DNA of 64,000 nucleotides from Biscogniauxia marginata (taxonomy: Eukaryota > Ascomycota > Sordariomycetes > Xylariales > Xylariaceae): contig MU404180.1 of assembly GCA_022695795.1 (NCBI GenBank), positions 45,993-109,992 of the forward strand, in the 5' to 3' direction. Shown here piece by piece: positions 54,855 to 64,000 of this stretch (its first letter is position 1; each line of letters starts with the position of its first letter). Both the position numbers and the translations under genes were made by a program. The notes under the pieces are model-generated. The model made no database searches and was not told the DNA's origin. It saw nothing but the letters and a program-made list of their open reading frames with translations.

Positions 54855-57800
54855 TCACCCCCTTTTTGCCGGCCTATCCTGTTGTTGGAAGCCTATTCTC
54901 AGCCACCCTTGACTACGATTGCTATGAACCTAGAAGCCCCGGCGATTACGAAACAGACTCGCTACACCGCATTTTCCTAACGGACTCGCAGAGTGTGTCG
55001 TTCGATAGGGATCGGGATCCATCTGATCATTAGGCTCGGTCTCTTGCACCATCATACTTGTGGCTCGCTGCATTCAAGAAATTTGACTACTACCCAGGAC
55101 CATCTACAGAGCTATTTTCGGTTACGTAGACCTCGAACCATCGACAGGAGACTCAGGTGCTTCTGGGTGCCTTCCTGGAAGTGCGGTGCCACGCTGACTG
55201 CACTAGTCTTCACACCACAACGCAAGGCACGAGATGACAAATCTGCTGCGTAGCTTGCACTTCACGCAAATGCTTCAATATCTGGTCTCAAGCCTCCACT
55301 TTGCCCTACGTAACTCATGGTGGGGAGGGAGACACTACCTATTTCTGGTGGTCGAGTTGGGCAAGAAAAAACGTTTCAGAATGCTCAACTTTCCATGGAA
55401 CGACTGGTCAGAATTTCGGAGAAGGATCCGACGTATAATCGGGATCTACTATTGTTCATAAATATTCCTGGTTTAGGTATTACCCAGAATGGGTTCCCAG
55501 TCCGTCGGTGATACACCGCCATCTTGGATGAGGCTTGGGTTTTCCCACATAACCTAAGCAAACAACCTTTTTGACCTAGACAAGGTCAGCAAGAAACGGC
55601 AATCAAACGATTGGTGAACACAGCGAAGAAACCAACATCAAATCCTCGCTCTCGCAAGTTCGACAAGGCCGGCCGTGAACTCCGGTCACAAATGACTCCT
55701 ATAATGTTTCACAAGTACAGCGCCCGGCCAACTGGTCGTACGTGATGTCACAAGTGGCTGGTGGATGGAAAAGGGTACCTTACTCACACGCTAGGTATGC
55801 AAGTCTCCGGAGAGGTACAGATCTGAATAAAGGGCACGAGAATTATGCGGCCAGATCAAGCCCGAGGCGCTACATCTTCCCTTAAGACGATAACGCGTCA
55901 ACGATGGTAGCCTGCCGCCATACTAGCCCAAACGGATGGAATCAGCAATGACACATTCCCATTCTCAGTTAAAGCAAAGACTCCAAATCGATGCTCATCC
56001 TCGGTTGTTGGGCAAAAATCGTGGTTTCGTATTGAATACGTATCTGTTGTACTGGGACTAAGGATGCACGCTGGTTGGTCCAAAGGATGCTCTTCACCGC
56101 TGGTTAGAAACTGTGCCCTTTACGGACGGCTTGGAAACCCCAAACGGGCATACACGTCTCGCACGTCCTGCTCTGGGCACCAGTTGGCCAGGACTTTCTA
56201 ATCCTACTCGCCAGGAATACCTAAGGCCTTCTCTGCCATCGGCCCTCAGATCGTACTGGAATGGGATGTGATCAATTGCTGGTGCGACTGGCCGCATAAA
56301 AGCCGGCCCGCTATCACATTGCAGTTCGTTCGTGCCTAATGAGCTGTTCCGAGCTGGGCAAGTGCTCGAGTTCACTCGTTTCGGTACTTCGGAATTACCT
56401 CCATAGTCAGTAACGGTACCGTAAAACTACCTCCAGCTTGTCTCTGTCCGCACGAAGTAACATGTAGAGTTTGGTGAAGCCGTATACACAATACCCTAGG
56501 AAGTCTGTCCTCGTCTTGTTTTTGTTGATCCGTCAATCAGCCCATAGCCAAACCCCGATTTCCGCGGTGGAGGACAGAAGACGCGCCAAGGATGGACGGC
56601 CCCAGTCCCAAGAGGTCGCGCAAGTTCCAGCCAATCACTCATGCAGGGCGAGTCGATGCTCACTCGTCTATTGTCACGCTTTGCGCCGCGATCTACGCGC
56701 TCTACTACCAGTATCGAAACCCGCAAACATGTGATCTCCAGCTATCAGCAGCACGATTGAGGATATGTTAAGCTGCACTTTTCGCTATACGAAGATCATT
56801 GAGGCTGCGCATCACTTCCTTCTTTTAGCTTGTATCAGCGCTACGCCGCTTGTAGCAAGCCGGCAACTTGCTTCTACACTAAATAACGAGTGGCCCGGAG
56901 ATAGCTGTAAATCTGAAGATGTTGTTGACGAAATGAGGTCTGGAAGCCGGCCAAGCTGCACTCACACCTTTCCACCTTTCAGCCCAATGGATATTCGACG
57001 AGACCTCGAGAAGTACCCTTGGCCTCCATCCGCTTACCCGTTTTGTTTTGGTTTATTATGTCGTGAGAATTTCAAAGAAAGAGACGCGCGCGTGCTCTCT
57101 CCTAAAAAGAGAGTGCCCTAACCAGCAATTGATCCAAGCTGGTGGCAATTATGCACCATGTTGAAATATCTAATCCACCCGGAGATCTTTTGCTATCCTG
57201 CGATGGCTGGGCTTATCCTCGATTGTTTTGACGCCCGCGCGTCTCTCGCTACGGTCGGAGAACTTGACCTCAAGCTGAGGTCGGGACGGGCCTAGGGGAC
57301 CTTTTTCAAATCGAAATTTTCCAGATTCAAGCATTCACAAGACCCTGGCCGACCCGCCCGTCGACAAGGTAAGGTTCCGTTTTGTCAGCAACTAGTTACG
57401 AGGCACGCCAGGATCCCGGCGGGATTTAGGCTCCATTGTCTGTGCTTGAACCTCTAACTAACCTAAGTCATCCTCTGTCAGAAAGACTTTTCTAAATACA
57501 GAGCCGTTTTGTTCACCGCAAGAATTCTAAACAAGTAGTATGGATCATGCCAAGGTCGAGCCCCGAAAACGTTTTGATGAGTCACGATCGCTTTAGAAAA
57601 CTTGAAGAAGCATCTTTAATGTTCCGTGAACCGGAGTGCGTTGGACCGTGTGTTCAACATGGGACGTAGGATTGACGATAAGCCCGGCTATGGGGGAACA
57701 TGGGTAAAGGATCGACTCCAGGCTCCCGGTCTCGCTTCCCATCTGACAACTGATATTCCCGTCTTCCCGTTCCGAGATCTGAAGTTAGCCCCATCGTGGA

Positions 57801-59230
57801 GTTGAAGACATATCCGTGCTTCGAAGCTTTGAACTCTCATCCACAGTGTCTCACGAGTTTTACGAGTGAGGCTTCGCTGATCCTTAGAGCCAGAACAGAG
57901 TAGCGAGCTTCTATAGATTCTCCCGGAGAAGGGAAAGGGACGAGCGCCCGGCCTTGGTTGACATCGAGATGACTAACTACCCAGGTATAGCAAACCTCGG
58001 GGCCTTGCGGCGATGAGTGCCTCACGTCGGGTGCAGCCCAGTCGGACTCTTTTAAGTTTCATGTTGCCAACTTCAAACAAGTTGAGGACTTGCAGTTGAA
58101 CATCAGTAATCAGTCATAATCATGTGACTCCTCTTGGTAGGAGAACCAGGCACCGGTTATTCCAGGTTGCGCGGTATCGCCAGACCTTCCGGAAGGCATG
58201 CCGTGGAACATCTTCCACTTCGATATCGCATCCTCCGCCAGCGACTCGTCATCCCACAGTGCTCATCACCTCCTCAAGTATAAGCCAGGCCCAATGCCTT
58301 CCAATGGCGTTGGTGCAGCTTTGGGAAATGACCTTACCAACCCAGCGTTAGACTAGTTAGTCTCTAGTATCGACCGATCCTGTGCCCTCACACTTACGAG
58401 GGGCTTATGGCCAGTGCCTGGCACCGGTCACTTATCCACACCATCAAGCCGGCCGAGCAATAAGAAGACCGAGACAAGCTCGAAAGTGGCTAGTTAGTGG
58501 GTGCTCGATGGTGCTCGTGGGCAGCTTGGGCGCATGGTCCCAGGACTTTTAGGTATCAATTTTTCGATGCCCAACCTCCAGGGCTAACGTTATAGCCTTT
58601 TCCATAACGGTTGCTTTTTAGTCTGGGCCTTAACACTTACGGCCTACCGTTTCGGATCATCCCTACACGGTGGCGTCTTCGTAGGGGACACTTCCTCATT
58701 GGATCCGCATCCTGACAGTGCCGTCTACGTGCGATAGGCGTCGTTCTAATTTTTCTGCCCTACACCAACCCTGTCCGATTGCAGCTTAGTCGTACTGTAC
58801 GTACCAAACCTTGGGACGGAGTTCAACCTAAGCTGAGATACAGTATACATACTATTACTATTGTAGTGGCACCTAAGCTCCTGTCTCCCCTCCCTCTCCC
58901 CAAGGCCTAAAGTCTCTTGTACTGTACGTACCTATGTATGTACCTAGAACGGCCGGTCACCTGCTGGATAAGACGGTGGGAACTAGGAGTCTACACAGTA
59001 TAGTCTCTTGGCTGGGAGGGTCTAACGTCCCGGAACTGAATCCATCTCGCTGCACGCATCTACACCCCCGTAGACCGTAGATGTCCAACCAAGTCCATCA
59101 TTCTTGAATGCCGTGAAAGTCATCCCCCACTAATGACATTACTCTGTGACCCCCCGGTCCCCATAGCGAAACCTGAGCACCCTTTGTTTAAGTAGGACGA
59201 GATTCCTCCACCCTATCGCCCCCCCGACTT
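54855..59230. other. Gene-poor spacer downstream of NOC4
   Basis: About 4.4 kb with only short open frames on both strands (for example 54839-55033, 56094-56375 and 56765-57121), none with a recognisable domain or clear intron structure. The 55.5-58.5 kb part has few homopolymers and may be decayed repeat DNA. TACGTACC-type motifs occur at about 58797-58805 and 58925-58945. Confidence 0.55.
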
Positions 59231-59870
59231 CATGGTAACAAAAGATCTCTTATTGTTGATATCGTCAATTCGTGCGGTCTCACATACTATTACATTCTTT
59301 GCGGTCCTACGACTTCGACTCTTCATCCTCGCAAGCGCTCTGTTTTACTAGATAAAACGGATCGAAGCCAGAGAGCATCACATCTGGACAGAAACGAAGA
59401 GGTGTAAGTCATAGCACTTTTCTTACTATTTGAATATCCCCCCCCCCCCCCCCCGGCCATCCCGCCCCAGTTGCGAGCCAACCTCTTATCACACGCACTG
59501 GTGCTCCATCTTATCTCATAACTTCTGAGACCTTTACCCCTCCCGTTGTCTCTCTTATAGAAGCGACTCTGCGCGCACACGCCCCTAATTGCTGTCTCAT
59601 AATACATTCGGGTCTTTTTTCTTCATAGTGAAGATTCGATTTGGAAAAGAGATCAGACTATCTGCGGGCACTGCTGCTTAGGTCCTTCACGGCACTCCAA
59701 CTCAACCCCGGTCGATAGATAGATAGATATCCTTCACCGCTCCCATTCACTAACACGATATATCAGACTCATCACCGATCTCTTCGCACATTTTGGACTC
59801 GCACACGAGTTTCGACTCTTCTCATCCCTCCTCACCTTACTCCCCCACATCACACATACAAATACCAGCA
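59231..59870 (+). promoter_or_regulatory. Probable 5' leader of the bZIP gene with a likely intron and a possible uORF
   Basis: A CTAAC branch motif at 59750-59754 is followed by TATATCAG ending at 59766, a standard fungal intron 3' end. A GTAAGT donor lies at 59404. If used, the intron is 363 nt and contains the 17-nt C run. Upstream, an ATG at 59232 opens a 39-codon frame ending at TAG 59349-59351, which would be an upstream ORF if transcription starts before it. Downstream of 59767 the frame is open into the bZIP coding sequence but has no ATG before 59871. Confidence 0.4.
59438..59454. repeat. Poly-C run (17 nt)
   Basis: Uninterrupted C run inside the probable leader intron of the bZIP gene. 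Confidence 0.92.
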
Positions 59871-61718
59871 ATGGTATCATATCAGATGCAGGCTTTCTAC
59901 CGGCCTAACCCTCTAACCGTCGACACCACACACGCACAAAAGTTCTTCGAGGAGGAAGACAGTGGAATACTAGACGACAACATATTAGATCACAGCGCCA
60001 TTGACTCGGGACTGGATATGTCGCCGCCTATGGCCGACAGCCGCAGAGACTCATTCGCCGTCTCGGGCTCACTATTCTCCCCGAAGACGGAAGACTGGCA
60101 GTCGGTCGACATGCAGTCTCTGCCGTCAAACAACCCCTTCCTGGAGCCCCAGAACAACAACCCCTTCACACGCACAGACCAGTCACAACACACGTACGCC
60201 TCGCAGAACCAACAATGGACCATGGGCCAGGGCTCTGGCACATGCACGCCGCTCCAATACGACGGCCTCGACGCGGGCTATGACAGCAGTGCATCCATCT
60301 TTCAACGGTCCATGCATATGCAAACGCCCTTCAGCAATCCGGGAAACCAGGTGCCGCTGTTCTCCACCGTCGGTGCCAACAACACCTCTGTGCCGTCTTC
60401 GGAGCAGAAGGACTGGATGAGCCAGGATTTCAAGGGTCAACCAGTTGCCAAGCGCATGCGACCAAGCAGCCCGCCCATCCGATCGCACAACGAGCTCCGC
60501 CGTGGCGATGGTATTCGCAAGAAGAACGCCAGATTCGACATCCCCGCCGAGCGCAACCTGAGCAACATCGACCAGCTGATCTCGCAGTCGACCGACGACC
60601 AGGAGATCAAGGAGCTCAAGCAGCAGAAGCGACTTCTGCGCAATCGCCAGGCGGCGCTCGACTCGCGGCAGAGGAAGAAGCTGCACACGGAGAGGCTAGA
60701 GGACGAGAAGAAGCAGTACACCGCTCTCATCAGCTCGATGGAGGAGGAGATTGCCGATCTGAACCTCAAGATGTCTCAGCTCCTGCGCGAGAAGGAATTC
60801 TTCCAGAGCCACATCGAGAACATGAGGATGGAGAAGGAAGAGATGATTGAGACCCACACCATCGAGACTGGCGACCTGCGCAAGAAGGTTGGCATTCTCA
60901 CCGACCACGTCCAGAGGCTTGAGAACGCGGCCATGCCGAGCAACACCGGCTTTTCCAACAGCTTCAACGAGATGGAGGGTCTGACCATGGATGCGCCATG
61001 GGATAATATGGGCTTCATGGGAGACTACCCGATCGAGACTGAGGTGAAGCAAGAGGTTCAGCTCGTGCCCGCCAAGAAGACCGAGGTCGCTCTCCCCTCG
61101 GATGTCGACAAGCCAGCTAGCCAGGGCGGTCTTCTCTTCATGCTCTTCCTCGTCGGTGCCTTTGTACTCTCCAGCCGTTCAACCCCGACCATCCCACGGG
61201 TGTCGGAGGACGTACGAGAGGCCTCGGCCACCCTGCTCGACAACATCTTCAAGGATGCCGGTGTCGCCCATGCTCCCGCAGCCTCTGTGGCCGCCACCGC
61301 TCCTCAGCCGTCCGGTACCAGCTGGACGGACTCGATGCCGATGCCGAGTGCTGGCGTGGATGATGTTGCGCCATCTATGCTTGGCGAGCTTGCGGATTCT
61401 CTGACGCAACCGACCCAGGAGCAGGCGAGCCAGCAAGTCTTCTCACTCACGCCGGCGCAGTACAACGGAGTCACATCGCAGGAGTTCCTCCGCAGTCCGG
61501 CGCCGCGCTCGACGAGCCAGGGACGGCGGAACCTCGCTGAGGCGCTCAGCAACATGCGCGGCGGCGGCAACGAAAAGCAGTCGGCTGCCGAAGTATATAC
61601 GAGATCCCTCTTGTGGGATCAAATACCGGGCGACGTTGTCAGGAACTTCGCCAAGATGGTGGCGGAGTGCAACGGCGCCAATAATGGCCAGCCCCAGGGC
61701 AATGAAGCAACTTGTTAA
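59871..61718 (+). CDS. bZIP transcription factor with an internal hydrophobic segment
   Basis: One open frame of 615 aa from ATG 59871 (GCAATGGTATC), the first ATG in more than 250 nt. The frame is open about 39 codons upstream without an ATG, so a spliced upstream coding exon cannot be excluded. Residues 1-230 are Ser/Gln/Asn-rich. The basic region is at about 248-271 with the signature N258-RQAALDS-R266 (NxxAAxxSR), followed by a long coiled coil to about residue 350. At 419-435 lies a hydrophobic run, GGLLFMLFLVGAFVLSS, unusual for a soluble nuclear factor. The remaining 180 residues are Ala/Ser/Pro-rich with a conserved-looking end (TRSLLWDQIPGDVVRNFAKMV written in parts: TRSLLWDQIP, GDVVRNFAKM). 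It probably acts in the nucleus as a dimer; targets are unknown. Membrane tethering is a hypothesis only. Confidence 0.87.
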   Translation: MVSYQMQAFYRPNPLTVDTTHAQKFFEEEDSGILDDNILDHSAIDSGLDMSPPMADSRRDSFAVSGSLFSPKTEDWQSVDMQSLPSNNPFLEPQNNNPFTRTDQSQHTYASQNQQWTMGQGSGTCTPLQYDGLDAGYDSSASIFQRSMHMQTPFSNPGNQVPLFSTVGANNTSVPSSEQKDWMSQDFKGQPVAKRMRPSSPPIRSHNELRRGDGIRKKNARFDIPAERNLSNIDQLISQSTDDQEIKELKQQKRLLRNRQAALDSRQRKKLHTERLEDEKKQYTALISSMEEEIADLNLKMSQLLREKEFFQSHIENMRMEKEEMIETHTIETGDLRKKVGILTDHVQRLENAAMPSNTGFSNSFNEMEGLTMDAPWDNMGFMGDYPIETEVKQEVQLVPAKKTEVALPSDVDKPASQGGLLFMLFLVGAFVLSSRSTPTIPRVSEDVREASATLLDNIFKDAGVAHAPAASVAATAPQPSGTSWTDSMPMPSAGVDDVAPSMLGELADSLTQPTQEQASQQVFSLTPAQYNGVTSQEFLRSPAPRSTSQGRRNLAEALSNMRGGGNEKQSAAEVYTRSLLWDQIPGDVVRNFAKMVAECNGANNGQPQGNEATC

Positions 61719-63691
61719 TGATTCACGACGAGATTACGACGACACGACTGAAAAGAAAGATACACTTATTATTATTCTGCTGCTGCTAAATTGGATCAGC
61801 TTTCTTGATTATTGTTTTTTCCCCCTTTGACCCTTTATTATTTCACCTTCCTGTCCATACACTTGATGCCGCTCTCGCGCAAAAACCAGATCCAGCACTG
61901 CTCACGCACAACCGAAGCAAAACAACACTACTTTTCCCAGAACACTTTTTGTCGCATGCGGAGATTTCATATTCTATATTTTTTTCGATCCTTGTTTTTT
62001 ACGGTCCGGGATATAGCAAGCGATTTCAGATTTTCAGCATTTGTTTTTTACTTGGATGTTCATTCTGTCGAATTCTTTCCTCCTTGCGGCGACAAACTTC
62101 ACTTCTCCCTCGGGTCTGTCCGATAATGTCACAACATCACATCGGTATCTACCAGGCTATCCAACTTTATCCGATTTTGTTTGGGGACCTGCATTGGTGA
62201 AAAAACTCGGGGAGGGCCGGGGAAGGGGAACAACTTATTGGGAGGCGGTGGTGTGGCTGTTTTTTGTTCCAAGGGCCCCGACAGGTTTTCTTGTACAACG
62301 ATCTTGTTTACTGGGTATTTCCATCTTCGTCTTTTCGTCTTTGGGAGAGGGGGGGGACAATTAGGGCAGGCAGATCCTTGCATGGCGGGAGAGAGATGTG
62401 AATATCTCATCTTCCCAACCCAGCGACGGATACCTACTTGGACCTCTTTATTTTCTCCTGGGGTTACTTCTTGTTTCCGACTCCGCGCCAGAGATGGCGG
62501 GGGAGATTCTATGAATAGCACAGCGGGAAAGGTGGGGGTTGGTGTTCACCGGGTTGGGATAATGTGATTGGAATAATGTGTCTCACGACATGATGGGTCC
62601 TTGCACTCCTCAGGTCAGGGTTCAGGGGAGATGATGATTACGGGCTGACGAGAGATGGGAGCAAGGTGTCCTTTGTTTATTTCCTACGTACTTTTCCTTT
62701 GTACTCTCCTATTATCTATCTGGTGGACGGATGGAAGCATGAGATGGAATTCGTCAGCCAGCAGCAGTGGCGACATGGGATGGATGGAAGCATTGGGATC
62801 ACATTTCTCGAGAATGAAGATTCAACGGATTAACAGACAACACCGACGACAGTCAAAGACCAGCTTACCAGCAGCTGAGATATAGGACAGCATGGATGGT
62901 AGCACTCTACGGTCATCTTTCGACTACTACAAACGACTACACCCTTTTTATTTTCCTTGCGTCTTTTCAGTTTAGCTAGCGACAGACAATTGTTCGAGCA
63001 GACATCATGCCGACAACTTAGAAACAAAAAACACAAAAAAAAAATTTCAAGTCTAGTATCAAAAATATTGTTCCAACCTTCTCGTGCCCCAAGTGAATGT
63101 CCTATTCAGTAATTTGATCGTGCGCGCATACCTACATATCACATATGCGAACACAATGTACGTAAGACCAGCTTAGACTTGCCTAAAGGAGTAGACTCGA
63201 TAAATTGCTCCAAGTTATCTTGAACCTTCTTATTTCTTACAGCGCGTGTAACCAAACGGATACCAAATGCATGAATACCTTACCTTACGACACCTTACAA
63301 CGCACACATGTCCGACGCCGCGGGTTGCCTCCCATCAGCAAGATCCGGGGGATCGCTGGAGAGAGCGATCCCCAATCCATCTTCTCAATCGCACCCCACG
63401 TCCATCGATCACGTTGCAAGTGGGTGAGCGATCTTACATTTCCGGTATGTCAGCTGTTGCATCTGCCCTGATTAAGGTGCCCTATCCTCCAACTCCCCTC
63501 CCCTTCCGTCCCCTCCTCCTCATACAGTTCACTCCCGTAGGTGTCTATCCTATGGTAGGTTATCTCGTCTCACCTTACCTTCACTTCGCCCGGCGTCTTG
63601 TCGTTTTCGACCAACGACAGACAGTCTTACATACATACATCAAGAGGAGGATCCTTGAGGATGGGGACTACACATGGTGTGTGTATCCCAA

Positions 63692-63692
<1 letters not shown>

Positions 63693-63726
<34 letters not shown>
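63693..63726. repeat. (AC)n microsatellite
   Basis: About 17 AC units without interruption in spacer DNA. Confidence 0.95.
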
Positions 63727-63727
<1 letters not shown>

Positions 63728-63898
63728 AAAGCCACATCATCCCTCCCATTGAGTAGTTTAGTAGGGGTCTCGCTGTTTTTCGGAGGAATACAACAAGATT
63801 GGGCATGAAACCAAAAAAAAGACTTGAAGTCAGTTAGTAATTACCAAGAAGGGATATGGCACCTGTCTGTTTCTTTGCGCCATAAAGGAGGGATGGTA

Positions 63899-63917
63899 GG
63901 GGGGGGGGGGGGGGGGG
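63899..63917. repeat. Poly-G run (19 nt)
   Basis: Uninterrupted G run in spacer DNA, one of three long G/C runs in the window. Confidence 0.93.
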
Positions 63918-64000
63918 TTGGCAACACACCAGAAAATAGTAAGTGCAAAAAACGGGCCGATTCGCAAAAGAATAACCGAGAGTGTAACCACGGGATCAAG

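Larger units (their letters stand above)
61719..64000. other. Spacer downstream of the bZIP gene
   Basis: About 2.3 kb with T-rich DNA after the stop codon, likely the 3' UTR, then short open frames on both strands without domains. A (CA)n microsatellite and a poly-G run lie near the window end. Confidence 0.55.

Noticed and set aside
63693..63917. Repeats near the window end considered as a CRISPR-like or origin structure
   Set aside because: They are a dinucleotide microsatellite and a homopolymer, with no spacer-repeat organisation; the genome is eukaryotic.

Overview
The window reads as nuclear DNA of a filamentous ascomycete (Pezizomycotina, probably Sordariomycetes). The reasons are GT-AG introns of mostly 48-80 nt with CTAAC/CTGAC-type branch sites close to the acceptor, CT-rich leaders, long gene-poor spacers with simple repeats, recurrent TACCTAGGTA-type palindromes, and fungal-type proteins (UTP12, NOC4, ARPC2, ATP4, APC2, RAD17, a questin-oxidase-like enzyme, a bZIP factor). 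Genus cannot be decided from the sequence alone. I found no bacterial, phage or CRISPR content, no convincing tRNA or rRNA, and no intact transposon.

Layout. 1-8.7 kb: no supportable gene. 8.69-10.22 kb: five-exon zinc-finger protein (+). 10.2-16.4 kb: gene-poor. 16.45-19.07 kb: intronless APC2, the cullin-like subunit of the anaphase-promoting complex (+). 19.1-29.5 kb: about 10 kb without a supportable gene, including a block at 22.8-25.1 kb with a different texture that may be decayed repeat DNA. 29.49-31.75 kb: five-exon RING-finger protein (+). 33.38-35.04 kb: very GC-rich APH/ACAD10-type phosphotransferase (-). 35.52-38.51 kb: UTP12/DIP2 (-). 38.90-40.13 kb: ARPC2, divergent from UTP12 (+). 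41.40 and 42.51 kb: two small unknown proteins (+), one Cys/His-rich and one single-pass membrane. 44.09-46.76 kb: RAD17 clamp loader (-). 47.48-48.82 kb: questin-oxidase-like protein (-). 49.36-50.92 kb: UBE3D-like E3 ligase (+). 51.68-52.74 kb: ATP synthase subunit 4/b (-). 53.12-54.85 kb: NOC4 (+), divergent from ATP4. 54.9-59.9 kb: gene-poor. 59.87-61.72 kb: bZIP protein with a hydrophobic segment (+). 61.7-64 kb: gene-poor.

The genes are mostly core housekeeping functions: ubiquitin/cell cycle (APC2, RING protein, UBE3D-like), small-subunit ribosome assembly (UTP12, NOC4), DNA-damage checkpoint (RAD17), actin nucleation (ARPC2) and respiration (ATP4). They do not form a pathway cluster; the questin-oxidase-like gene stands without polyketide-cluster partners. 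I see no clear candidate for a wholly new system. The observations most worth checking are the dense GATA-site array in the UTP12/ARPC2 promoter, the hydrophobic segment and 5' structure of the bZIP gene, the compositional island at the phosphotransferase gene, and the dispersed TACCTAGGTA palindromes. All exon coordinates were derived by hand from splice motifs and reading-frame continuity.
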